A stretch of DNA of 64,000 bases, taken from positions 149,375,640-149,439,639 of the forward strand of contig CM043955.1 of the NCBI GenBank assembly GCA_014529385.2, given 5' to 3'. Below are positions 52,677 to 63,520 of the stretch, piece by piece. This DNA comes from Adiantum capillus-veneris (Eukaryota > Streptophyta > Polypodiopsida > Polypodiales > Pteridaceae). The translations under genes were made by a program, and so were the position numbers. How positions within the stretch are numbered: the first letter of the stretch is position 1; every line of letters begins with the position of its first letter. The notes below the pieces were generated by a model. That model had not been told where the DNA came from. It searched no databases and saw only the letters and a program-made list of their open reading frames with translations.

Positions 52677-55331
52677 TGGGTAGAAGGAAACGCTTAGAGA
52701 AGATGCAGGAGTCTCTTGAGGAAACCCAGGCCATAGTTGTTGCTGCAAAGGCAAGACTTCCCATTATATCGTACAGTAAAATCCAGCATTATGTATTCAT
52801 TGGTCAAGCAATGACTCTGCTACAACTATGGGATCTCCAAGTTGTGTTACAAGCTACAGGAATTGCTTTTGACGCAGACATCATCAAGCAAGTTCTTGAT
52901 TCTTTCGACGTTGAAGATGACAGTGCCATGGTAAATGGTAGGAAGGTGTCAGTGACATCAAAACCATAGCTTTTGCACTCAGAATGCCCAACAAGCCCAA
53001 ACCATCTGTGGCAACTGCACAGCAAATACGTATAGCTTTGAAGGAGGATGAAGTGGCTAAACGTAAGCGCAAGGCAAGTGGTCAAGGAGTTCCAGTAGCA
53101 GGACTGGAAGCTTCCACTGCTTAGAGGTTTGTAGCCGAAGCAGTAAGCCTTAAAAACAACCCAACGTATGTATCCGAAAAACTTTTTTCTATGCTATTGG
53201 CCAAGATATTGGATCCACAGGTTCCTATTAACCTTTGTCAAATTCTCTCGCACAATGTACTCCAGCAAACTGCCAAGCTAAAATCTCAAAATGTTTTCAA
53301 AGCTTGGTATGTTTGGCAATTCTTGTATTGGGCTACTGCTGGAGATGTTAATGAGCAGGTAAAGAAGGCTTGGAGTGAGAAGCCAATTTTTGAGCCTAAG
53401 AACATTGAGCTGTCCTCAGACAACGAAGCAACGGACAGTAAGACTACTTCAACAAACCTGAAAAGGAAAGCAACTGCAGAACAGGCTGGCAGTTCAAAGA
53501 AGCGAAAGACTACACTGACAAAGAGCAGTGAGGTTTTGAAGCAGATAGACATCCAGGTCAAGACAGTGAATACTGAGAAAGCTGTAGTGAGCCAGACAGA
53601 GCAGCAATCTGCTTAGAAGATTGTGCCTAGCCAGTCAACAGCACAAAGTGCAGTTGCTACTAGTTTTGGAAAAGATCAGGCCAAGCCAGCAACTTCTGAG
53701 AAGATAGCAGACCAATCAGGGGACAAAGGCAAGAGCCAAATGGACAAGGAGAAAGGTCCAGCTTCCTCGACTCTGCCAGGTGGAGTTCCTACTCCAAATA
53801 CTGAACACATTCTGCCAACTGGTAAAACAGGACAAGTTGCAGCAAATGTAGACTAAACAATTGAAAGGGCATCTTCTGCTACGCAAAGCTGATTATGCAA
53901 CTTTACCCTACATGGCTCCAGTGACAATATATGAGCCTACTGATTCTGATCCAACCACAGTAAAAGACAGATGTTCAGTCCTCATACAGTCTTCTTGGAA
54001 TACCATTGTCAGTTGTATGGGACAACTAATGGAGGCTGCTGGATCAGAAGATGAAGTCAAGCTTAAAACTGAATTGAAGGAGGCATAAGATCAGATTGAA
54101 AAGCTCCAGAAAGCCCGGGAAGAGCAGAATATACAACACAGGGTACTGGAAGCTCATTCAGAAAGGACTAATGAGTTGTTAAACAAGAACCTAGCTAAGG
54201 CTGAATCTGAAATAATGATCATCAAGAATCAACGAAATGAAGCACTGAGAGCTTCACAACGGGCTGAAACAATGCTCAGGAAGAAGCGGACGGAATTCAA
54301 AAACCTGTTAATGCGCCATACAGCTCTGAAGGCCTCTCTGGCTAAAATATACATCTATAGCACCTTGGCTGAAATTCTAAATCCATTAGGCAATGTTGTT
54401 TTCAATTTAGAGAATTTGAAGTCCTTGATGGAAAGTATGCAAAGTGATTTGCAAGACAAGGTGATTGAATATAATACTACTCGGATGAATCAAGCTATAT
54501 TAGATTATATTGAGCAGCAGACTTCTTCGGATGATTAAGAAGAAGACAAGGAAGATGAAGCTGATCACGAGGAGATTGATCAAGAAGCAGGGCATACAAA
54601 TGATGATGATGATGCCCCACCACCATCTCCACCACCAGGACCTGGTACTGGTGGTACAGGGCCAATTGAAGGAGGCCAGCTCACAGCGCGGACCAGCCAG
54701 GCCAGAATGAGGGCCAGCAGGAAGGACAGAATGAAGGGCATCAGTCGGGTAACCAGCAAACTGAAGAGCAACAGCCCAGTCACATGGGAATCAACCATCT
54801 GATCAGTCCCTGCTCAGAAGGGATGCTAAAGGAAAAATGAAAGTGCAGGATGAGGGACCACTTGTTGATCATCAACATTCACTGCAGCTCATTACCCTGA
54901 ATAGGCAATTGAGACATCAACAGGCCTCCATAACCAGACAGTATCTGGAGGATGATGATCACTTGTCTGACTTGGAAAGATTTCAAAGGCTATATGTTGG
55001 AGCTAGGGAAATGGTGGAACATTGGAAATCAGCAGCTTTCCATGATAAAGAAGCTTGTCGTCTACCTGCGCATCCCAGTACAGTCCAGCTGCTGGAACGA
55101 GTTCCTGAATGGATACTCAATGCTGACGAGAGAGTGGCAAACCCGCACTTGCAAAGGCAGTCTACTACAGATTGTCGGTCCCTTGCCCTAGAACTAGAAC
55201 TTCTGCTGGGTAACAAACCAACTTACCGATGTATGAAGGATGTTAGGGTACAACTCAAGGAAGTTTTGGTGCAAATGCAAACTGCCAGAGGTGTTTTGGA
55301 TGAGAGAGTCAAAGCCATTCTTGAGGACTAG
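52677..55331 (+). pseudogene. Long 3' ORF of element F, coiled-coil protein of unknown function
   Basis: The likely start is ATG 52677 (MGRRKRLEKMQESLEETQAI). A folded-looking region follows (QAMTLLQLWDLQVVLQATGI, LLAKILDPQVPINLCQILSH, VFKAWYVWQFLYWATAG), then a Lys/Ser/Gln-rich linker, a long coiled coil at about 54090-54530 (NKNLAKAESEIMIIKNQRNE, NLENLKSLMESMQSDLQDKV), an acidic DDDD/Pro-rich stretch, and a C-terminal helical part to 55331. Frame changes near 52960, 53858 and 54800 and several in-frame stops (for example 53614 and 54086) break it. An original protein of over 800 residues is inferred. Position matches extra ORFs of other plant Gypsy elements. I do not recognise the family. 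Confidence 0.55.
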
Positions 55332-55376
55332 ACAGCCACTAGCAAAGGACCTCATACTAGAATGTCAGTGGAGCAC

Positions 55377-56660
55377 AGGCAATCGATCATGTCGTAATCT
55401 GGTAAGATAAATTTATAATTTTTCATTGCTATTCATGTTGATTTGGGAAGCTAAGCATAGGGAATTTCTTAAATCATCCAAGAAACGTGATTCTATCACA
55501 AGAAACAAGCATATGTTTTCGTACATTAGTGAAATAACTATTTGATAAATTATCACTGTTTGTTAAATTATTATTACTTAATGGATTTTTATTGTTTGAT
55601 AAGTTGATACTGATTGATATGAAGAGTTGGTTGATCATGTTTGAAGAATCATTTAAAGAGAATAATTATTAAAAGATTACCTTTTGTTCCTTGCAGGTAG
55701 CGAGATGATTCCTTGGTTAGTGGAGATTAAGCTAAGGTTATCGGTTCTCTTTTGTTTCTCGTGGTTAGTGGGATGCCTGGCGGTTAGCAAGATGCCTTTC
55801 AATTAGCGGGATGCCTTGTGGGTAGCGGGATTCTTATTGGTTAGCAGGATGCCTCGTGGTTAGCAAGATGGGAAGGTTGCGCAATTCATGGTTAGCGAAT
55901 AAATCCTTTGCAAAGGCTCTGTTGGTTAGATAGAGAAAGTTCGTGGGTAGCGACAAACTCATAAGAAATTGGAAAAGTTCTTTTTGTTGATATATAGAAC
56001 TGTCTTTCTTAGGCCTTTTTTGAATTATTTTGATATTGTTTGAAGGGCTATATAAAAGAACCTGTGTTTGAAATTAATTAAGGAACATTGTTTGCATATG
56101 TAAAATAGTATGGTAGTAATTAGAAAACAATCTAAAAAGTGTGCGTGGGGTGAAAAGTGGGGGCTAGCTCAAGTTGCTAGTCAAGTAAAGGTGGTCTCGA
56201 TTAGTTGAGAAACTCTCCACTCTCTCTTATTAAGAGAAGCGAAATTAGAGACTCATTGCACCAAGAGTCAAGAAGTCTCAAATATACATGCCCCTGAAAG
56301 TTATGGACTCGATTAGCTTATTTATTTTAGACTAAGTCTAATATCATATTTATGGTTTATGGATGGTGGTCATGTCTCTTAAACGTGGAAAAAAAGGCAT
56401 TGTTTATGGATTCTAAATCTATCAATGAGATTTCATCTTTATGTTAGAAAGTAGTTTTCATTAGAATCCTTTATTTATCGACCTGGCTTGTGGTGTATGA
56501 CTCTTATAACCACAAACATGATGGATAGAGGACTTCCTCTCTTCTATTGCTCGTATCTCTACTTTGTGGAAACTGAGTAGGGTGTCGTCAACGAAGAAGA
56601 AGAGTATAGAAAGTCCATCTATCAAGTCGTCTCAATCTCCTGTGGGTTGGGGACCTCACA
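55377..56660 (+). repeat. Left LTR of element G, 5'-truncated
   Basis: Matches 58983-60286 from AGGCAATCGATCATGTCG on; ends GGGGACCTCACA before the primer site. Confidence 0.93.
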
Positions 56661-56661
56661 A

Positions 56662-56679
56662 TTAGTATCAGAGCCTAGG
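56662..56679 (+). other. Primer binding site of element G
   Basis: TTAGTATCAGAGCCTAGG, initiator-Met type with the first G changed. Confidence 0.88.
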
Positions 56680-56889
56680 TTAAAAAGATTTAATTGGCTA
56701 CTTCAAGCTTCCTCATGTGTATGGTTTTCTATACCCATAATTTGACTCGCAGAGATATTACATTATGCCGATTGATGTGTACCGTAGTTATGGCTGAGAC
56801 CTCTATTATGTTTTCTCATGCAGAGATCTTTTGTAGATCTCTATATGACATTTTGATGCTTTTATGATTAGAAGATTGAATTGTTTTTC

Positions 56890-57210
56890 TACAACTAAAT
56901 AGTTTGACTGGTTAAGTCATGAAAGTGAATTTTTTTGGTGATTAAATGAGCCATAACTGGTTAAGTCACGTGATTAGATAACCCATGACTGGCTAAGTCA
57001 TATGATTAAGATAAGTCATGGACTGGTCATGGACTGATTAAGTCATGTGACTGAGTTTTGATGGACTAGATAAGTCAAGATTGGTTATCATGTGATTGAA
57101 TTTTAATGTGATTGGTTATCATGTGATTGAATTTTAATGCATCAGATAAGTAATGATTGGTTAAGTCATACGATTGAGCTGCTAGTGGATTGGATAAGTC
57201 TAAGTTTGGA
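56890..57210 (+). repeat. Imperfect GGTTAAGTCA repeats in leader of G
   Basis: Words of the type ACTGGTTAAGTCATGTGATTG recur about eight times with changes; a longer segment containing GGTTATCATGTGATTGAATT is duplicated near 57081 and 57111. Confidence 0.8.
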
Positions 57211-57229
57211 AAATACCCTATTGATTTGA

Positions 57230-58071
57230 GTTATTATAAACATTGATGTACACTCAGGGAATCCTCAAATCACTTCTAAGTTGGAAAACCCTTAGAACGA
57301 TGTTATTTACACAGAAATTCAAGAAAAGAAATTGTTGTTCAAACAAATGCAACCACCTTCTTTTAAAGGAGAGGGTGATGATATTGAGAACGATGCGGAA
57401 GTATAGATTGAAGCTATGGATGATTACTTCTCTGCCTGCTGACTGCAAGGACCACACCTGCAAATCAAGCGATGCTAGGGATGTTTCACCTCTCAAGGGA
57501 AGCAAAATTATGGTGGAAACAACATTGTTGTGACATGTGAGTGTTGGAGAACTCTTAGAGTTGGTTGGAAATCAAACAACCGATGAAGGAAAGATACTTA
57601 CCTCCTGTCCATGAAGCGATAAAGATGAATGAGTTCTTTAGCTTGAAACAATACAGTTTATCCTTGGAAGAGTACTACTCAAAGTTTCTAAGGCTTAGAT
57701 GTTACGCTCCGCCAATGACCATAGAGCAGCAAGTAGATCTTTTTTCTCAAGGTTTAAAAGAACCAATTAGCTCACGATTGGAAGCTTTGAAATCTACCAC
57801 TATAAAAGATGCTTTACTACGAACTAAATCTTTAATGAAAGAGCAAGGTATTACAAGAAGAATTGAAAAGAATCAAAACTTTAGAGATAGACAACCACAG
57901 AGAGCTTATGTTGTTTATGCACAAGATCCTACACGCTTGAATGTTCAATGCTTTGAATGTGGAGAGTTAGGACATTATCAGAACGCTTGCCCACGGTTGA
58001 GTAATGGAGCAACAGTAGCAAGGGAAGAGACTAATAACACCACCATTTTGGACATAATGATCATCAATTAG
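57230..58071 (+). pseudogene. gag: Gag of element G
   Basis: Gypsy-type Gag. Its start is damaged, but PPSFKGEGDDIENDAEV and IEAMDDYFSA (57352-57440) are the usual N-terminal capsid motif. From 57565 the frame is open for 168 codons: EFFSLKQYSLSLEEYYSKFL, MTIEQQVDLFSQGLKEPISS, then a zinc knuckle CFECGELGHYQNAC near 57951. It ends at TAG 58069-58071. No protease or polymerase follows; 70 bp later the right LTR begins. Confidence 0.88.
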
Positions 58072-58140
58072 TATTAAGAGTAGGAGTACCCTCACTTTTC
58101 CTCAAGATGAGGACATCTCGAATCCCTAAGTTGGAGAGAT

Positions 58141-60286
58141 TGTAATGTACCCAACATTTTTCAATAAACATATTTCATTTACTTTGCAAATATTAAAGTT
58201 TTGCATTTTGTTGAGTCATAAAATGTTCAAACGGAACGATCAAATTGAAATCAAACTCTAAAATTATTAATTATGGCCTTTTCTCACTTGGAAACAGTAG
58301 GTTAATGGAAAACTTAAGTCTGAAGTCTATTTCTATAGATAAGAGTTGCCCCTTAAGAAAGGAGGAGTATTTTTAGAAGAGAAGGAGTAGGAGTACTTTT
58401 AGGAAAGAAAGAGTATTTTTACGAAAAGAGGAGCGAGTAAGGTTTAGAGTTCTTGTCTTGGAAGTCAAGCTTCTTCTAATATTAGAGAATCAGAATCGCA
58501 CATCGGAATGTTTTCTCCAAAAAAACAAAAAAAATATTAAAAAAACTTAAGAGAGCTGTGAACGTGCACGAACTTATTTTTCCTATTCTTAGCTTATGCT
58601 TTTGGCTCTTGAGAGCCTATATAAAGGACCTTCTTCCCTCACTTTCTATACACACACTCTGAGAAGCGGAAGCTCTCTTGCCTTGATGTCGGAGTTACCT
58701 TCTCTCCCTCAACCTCTCTCCTTCAAGCTCACTCCCTTAAGCTCTTACCTTCAATCAATCTCCATCTCCAAGTCCCTCTCTACCATCGTCGTGTTGCCGT
58801 TCAGATTCTTGAGTTCTCTCTTTCCTTTTCTCTACCTCAATAACTGACTCAAAGCTTCAAGGATTCTCTTGTCGTTCCACCTCCAAGGAAGGTGCAAAAC
58901 AAAGTATCATCTACTCCAATCATAACTCAAGCAGAGGTATTGACTCCACAAGAAGTTGAAGCCGTCCAACCTCCAACACGAGAGGCAATCGATCATGTCG
59001 CTAATCCGGTAAGATAAATTTATAATTTTGCATTGCTATTCATGTTGACTTGGGAAGCTAAGCATAGAGAATTCCTTAAACCATCCAAGAAATGTGATTC
59101 TATCACAAGAAACAAGCATATGTTTTCATAGATTAGTGAAAGAACTGTTTGATAAATTATCACTATTTGTTAAATTGTTATTACTTGATAAATTGTTATT
59201 GTTTGATAAGTTGACACTGATTGATATGAAGAGTTTGTTGATCATGTTTGAAGAATCGTTTAAAGAGAAGAATTGTTGAAAGAGTATCTTTTGTTCCTCA
59301 CGGGTAGCGAGATGATTCCGTGGTTAGCAGAGATTAAGCTAAGGTTATCAACTCTCTTTTGTTCCTCACGGTTAGTGGGCCTCGCAGGTAGCGGGATACC
59401 TAGTGGTTACCAAGATGCCTCGTGGTTTGCGGGATGCCTTGCGGGTAACGAGATGCCTGGCGGTTTGCAAGATGCCTCGCAATTAGCGGGATGCCTCGCG
59501 ATTAGCGAGATGGAAAGGTTGCGTAATTCACGGTTAGCAGATAAATCCTTTGCAAAGGCTCTGAGTCCACGGGTAGCGGTAAACTCATAAGAAATTGGAA
59601 AAGTTATTTTTGTTGATATATAGGGTTGTCTTTATTAGGCTTTGTTTGAATTGTTTTGGTATTGTTTTAAGGGCTGCATAAAAGAATCTGTGTTTGGAAT
59701 TAATTAAGGAACATTGTTTGTATATGTAAAATAGTGTGGTAGTAATTAAAAAGCATGCTAAAAAGCGTGAGTGTGGGGTGGAAAGTGGGGGTTGGCTCAT
59801 TGCCAGTCAAGGATGGGTGGTCTCGATTAGTCAAGAAACTCTCCACTCCCTCTTATTAAGAGAAGCGAAAGTAGAGACTCATTGCACCAAGAGTCAAGAA
59901 GTCCCAAATATACGTGCCCCTGAAAGTTATGGACTTGATTAGCTTAGTTAGTTCAGATTAAGTCTAATATCATATTTATTGGTTATGGATGGCGTCCGTG
60001 CCTCTATAACGTGAGGTAAAAGGCATTGTTTATGGATTCTAAATATGTCAATGAGATTTCATCTTTATGTTAGGAAATAGTTTTCATTAGAATCCTTGAT
60101 TTATAGACCTGGCTTGTGGTGTATGACTCTTATAACCACAAACATGATGGATAGAGGACTTCCTCTCTTCTGTTGCTCGTATCTCTACTTTGTGGAAATG
60201 TAGTAGGGTGTTGTCAACAGAGAAGAAGAATATAGAAAGGCCATCTATCAAGTCACCCCAATCTTATGTGGGTTGGGAACCTCACA
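58141..60286 (+). repeat. Right LTR of element G
   Basis: 2146 bp from TGTAATGTACCC, directly after the purine-rich TTGGAGAGAT, to AACCTCACA. A TATATAAAG promoter-like box lies near 58617. The 83-codon frame at 58596-58847 is Ser/Leu-rich and probably chance. Confidence 0.9.
59385..59512 (+). repeat. 19-bp minisatellite in LTR of G
   Basis: About six copies of a unit like GGGATGCCTCGCGATTAGC. The left LTR has a shorter, more diverged version near 55755-55870. Confidence 0.88.
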
Positions 60287-60383
60287 GGCGCACACAAGTG
60301 AAAATCCTGCAGACATGTTTACAAAGGTGGTCAACAAGGAGAAGTTGAGCTTTTACTCATCTTCAATCGGCATTCAAGGATAA
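60287..60383 (+). pseudogene. pol: 3' end of RNase H of element D
   Basis: AHTSENPADMFTKVVNKEKL then SFYSSSIGIQG and TAA: the standard Copia RNase H C-terminus, in the orientation of D and directly after the right LTR of G. Confidence 0.88.
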
Positions 60384-60432
60384 AAAACCAGGATGGAAAA
60401 CAGTCACAGTTTTGGTGTGTAGATCAATCTCC

Positions 60433-60443
60433 AAGTGGGAGAT
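60433..60443 (+). other. Polypurine tract of element D
   Basis: AAGTGGGAGAT just before the right LTR. Confidence 0.8.
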
Positions 60444-60937
60444 TATTAAGTACAAAGCCTAATTTATGCCTTGTAATTTTTTGTATTAAAAAGGCACATT
60501 TGTAAGCCCCCCATTATGAAGAGAAGCCATAGTGCGTGAAGAAAAATCACTCACCACAGGAAATCAAAATTTCACAGCCAGTCTCGAGTTTTGCTCGAGA
60601 CTTGGCTTCGCCAGAATATTATGGCTGGACGCCGGCCAAAAAGTGGTCAAAAAATGGCCGAGCGGTGGTCGGTAGTCAATTGCCAATGGTGGCCGGAGGT
60701 CAAAAGTCAATGGCCCGGCTGGTGTCCAATTTCAAGGCGGACTTGTCTTCTCAAGGGCGGTCATACATGGGCACATTAAAGAGTCCAACTTGGACTTGTC
60801 TACACAAGGACGTCTACACACGGTTGCCTCGCATGAGAGAGGGCAACCCTTTTGGCCTATAAGGGAGACCTCTTCTACACACAAAAGTCATTGTGGTGTA
60901 TTGTGAATTTTATGTGAGATGGTGAGAGAGTGAAGCT
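60444..60937 (+). repeat. Truncated right LTR of element D
   Basis: Matches the first ~500 bp of 40422-41213 (for example AAAAAGGCACATTTGTAAG and GAGAGAGGGCAACCCTTTTG) and stops near 60937. The first dinucleotide is TA instead of TG. Confidence 0.87.
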
Positions 60938-61789
60938 TGATATCTTTGAAACAGGACACTAGCCATAAATGCAAGTAGTTGCATGGTGAAAGCATGTTTT
61001 GGTGGTACCACTATTTCACTTTTAGGGGATACCTCTAGAGACTACTTTTGAAGGAGAAATGTGATTTATTAAAAATAAAAGGGTAATTTTAAAATATTAA
61101 TCGTCCAATAGTTTGAATACTGAATTGTAACCACTCATTGTATGGGAGGGGTGGGTGGATCACTTATTGCACGTAACGATGGAACGTGTTGTCCTTCTTG
61201 CATGTCCCATTTTTTACATTCCCATTATCACTCAAAACTTCTCAGGTGGGTGCGCTTGAGGAGTAGCTCTTCTTCGGACTTCCTTCGTGCTAGGATAGAT
61301 TTCTTCCTCAAGGAGCTCTACTGCAGTTGAAAGGTAAAACCTAATCTCTATTCAAGCTGCTCTCCATGCATGTCATTTAGATTGCAGGTCGTGTTTTGCA
61401 TGTCCTATTTTTGCATTCCCACCATGTATATACTCAAGCTACTCTGCAGGCATTAGCCTTCTCTCCCTTCTTTGCCCATGCCACACTATGAGGGCACCTA
61501 GCCATGGTTTACCAAGCCACAGGACCTTGAAGACCATGATTCAAGAACCTGCATTTGAAGATTAGACCCCTCCGCCTAATGAGCTAGCAAAGCAAAGCAA
61601 ACCCCTACGCAGTCCATTGAAACTGGAGGCATCCAACTCAAAGGTGTCAACAAAGTCATCAATAGGTATGTATGCGTCTACTTTGCATTGTGTTTTCCAT
61701 TGTTGCAATGGTTGTAAAGTTGGTCTTTCAACAAGATTTTTTTTCTGGTGCTTGCAATGTTTGAGTACCCATGCCTATCCAGATTTTGA
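60938..61789 (+). other. Unassigned sequence right of element D
   Basis: About 850 bp without supported genes. GCATGTCCCATTTTTT-like text occurs near 61200 and again near 61397, a weak local duplication. Confidence 0.4.
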
Positions 61790-62203
61790 TATTCGGCCAA
61801 GGAACTACATGAGGAGCACAACCTTAGCCTAGACAAGAGGTTGCCTGAAGAGCTCAAAGAAAAAGATATCCCTGAGGAGGAGTGGTTGAGTGTTTTCAAG
61901 CGCTTGCACAAGAAAAACACAAAGCTATTTCTTCACCATATGAGGGATGAATTTTTCAATGAGTGCAGTCTTTTGTACCATAAGGTATATCAAGCGGCCC
62001 CATCCAGTGGTGAGCTTCTAGCAAAATTTGCATGGGGATTCGTGTATGAGAGGTGTCAAGCAGCATCGACTGATCTGATGACACATCACATTGCATGGGC
62101 AAGGTTCAATGGAGCCATCCTTGACAATTGCAAGATGCAAAAAGGGGGGTTAGAGAAAAGAATCAACAAGTTTCGTGTTGGTTATGGTTTCATCAACAAA
62201 TAA
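61790..62203 (+). pseudogene. Unrecognised ORF with helical composition
   Basis: Frame open from after a TGA at 61787 to 62203: AKELHEEHNLSLDKRLPEEL, EEEWLSVFKRLHKKNTKLFL, ELLAKFAWGFVYERCQAAST, ending RINKFRVGYGFINK. Charged and probably helical; no known domain. There is no ATG near the start, so it is part of a broken or spliced gene or the Gag/3' ORF of an unrecognised element. Confidence 0.35.
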
Positions 62204-62379
62204 CCATAGATGTTCATGATGGCACCTTATCATCAATACCAACAATGTCGACAAGCAAGCTCTAGGCATGCGAGATAATAGAGAAGGGATGTATATTCAG
62301 CAGGTAGTGGACATGGCAGGGGGAAGCAATGCCAAAGAGGATGACCTACAAAAGGAGTTGGCTTGGGTGAAAGAGTAGC

Positions 62380-62621
62380 TGCATGAGAAGAGGGACATGT
62401 GGCTCAAAAATGAAGGGTTGTTCTCTGCTTACAGTGGCTTCTACACTAAGTTGGAGCAACTAAACAAGGAGCTGGAGGTGCTCAAGAACTCAGTGAGTTC
62501 TGATCCGAGAGAGGTTGAATGCAAGGAGGCAGAGGTCAAAGCCATCACCAAAATGTTTTCCAGAGCAGGTGCCAAGAGTGATTTGGCCAAGTTAAAGAAG
62601 AGTTGGACTCCTTGCAAATGA
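62380..62621 (+). pseudogene. Coiled-coil ORF fragment
   Basis: Frame with YTKLEQLNKELEVLKNSVSS and VECKEAEVKAITKM, a likely coiled coil, in a different frame from the ORF ending at 62203. Probably a later part of the same broken protein. The next 250 bp has TGCTTAG-rich imperfect repeats. Confidence 0.35.
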
Positions 62622-62886
62622 GGTTGTTGCTCAAATTGCAAGAAAAGTGCTTGTACTTCTCTAAAATTACGGAGAAACTACTTGAGTTATGCATGAGTGG
62701 TTATCATGCTAAATAAGGTGCATAGAAAGTGCTTATAGATAGCTTCATAGTTCTTATTAGGTGCTTAGATAGTATTGAGAAGTGCCTCATACTGCTCAAT
62801 GGAGATTAGAAAGAGCTACAACGTGCTTACAAGGTCATTGGAGACTGCTTAGCAAGTGGTTAGCAACTTTTTAGAAGTCTTTCATA

Positions 62887-63520
62887 GTGCTCAATGGTGC
62901 TAAGAAAGTGCTTAGAAATGCACACAAATTTATGTCGCCTGCAAAGGAATTTCATACAGAGCATGGATTGCCATTGGAGGGGGTTGATCCTCATACCTTG
63001 ACAGGGAGCAATGACATTATTGAGGAGCAGTGGGACTATGTCTTCATACGCCCAAAGCTTTTTCACGGTAGTCAAAAGAAAGTGAAGGCATAGAATCTTT
63101 GTGGAGACATTGGGATGTGTACCAAGAGGGTCCCTTCATGTATGAAGTAAGGACTCAGTTTGCAAAGGCCTTTTCATTGAAAAATTACACGACAACCACC
63201 TCATCCCCTAGAAAACATCAAATTGCACGGGTTGTCTTTGTAGAGAGGGCAATGAAAGCCTCTGCAAAGCAAGATCAAGAGGTGGGAAGACCAAATGAGT
63301 GGTAGAGGGAGAGGTTCCAAAACCACTGGTGCTTCTGCTAGACCATTAGTGAAAATAGAAGGTATGCATGTACCATTGTCAAGTGTGCCTACAAGAGGGT
63401 GCTTGGTACAATTGGAACAGGAGGATCAGAGTACTTGCATCAATGAAGGATATTGCAGAGGAAAGATTACAAGTTCCAAAGTCAAGACTAGAGGATGCAA
63501 AGATGTAGGTGGAGCATGAA
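62887..63520 (+). pseudogene. Short broken ORFs, unknown
   Basis: Three adjoining frames (62887-63093, 63099-63305, 63295-63519) with PLEGVDPHTLTGSNDIIEEQ, DYVFIRPKLFHGS and KHQIARVVFVERAMKAS. No recognised domain; may continue the preceding coding remains. Confidence 0.3.

Larger units (their letters stand above)
46270..55376 (+). mobile_element. Element F: Ty3/Gypsy element inside D, right LTR lost
   Basis: The left LTR (about 46270-46692) is followed by gag, protease, RT, RNase H, a truncated integrase and a long 3' ORF. Integrase after RNase H is Gypsy order. No right LTR or polypurine tract is found: the 3' ORF runs directly into the truncated LTR of element G at 55377. The coding frames have few lesions compared with C, so F is relatively recent. 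The primer site was not clearly recognised. Confidence 0.85.
55377..60286 (+). mobile_element. Element G: gag-only (TR-GAG-like) LTR element with 2.1 kb LTRs
   Basis: A right LTR of 2146 bp, an internal region of only about 1.5 kb with a Gypsy-type gag and no pol, and a left LTR lacking its first ~840 bp. Gag-only nonautonomous LTR elements of plants are known as TR-GAG. The primer site is initiator-Met-like. The right end joins the last codons of element D RNase H, so G inserted in D. The left edge is a deletion junction with F. Confidence 0.85.
40422..60937 (+). mobile_element. Element D: Ty1/Copia element, split by E, F and G
   Basis: The left LTR is 40422-41213, followed by an initiator-Met-type primer site, gag, protease, a remnant of integrase, RT, then, after the nested elements, the last 30 codons of RNase H, polypurine tract and a truncated right LTR from 60444. 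Element E sits in gag, F at the end of RT and G near the end of RNase H. Most of the integrase and RNase H are missing. Both LTRs share the GC-rich GGCCGGT-type core, confirming that they belong to one family. Confidence 0.87.

Noticed and set aside
58596-58847. 83-codon Ser/Leu-rich ORF as a secreted peptide
   Set aside because: It lies within an LTR downstream of a TATA-like box, in CT-rich leader sequence, with no counterpart elsewhere.
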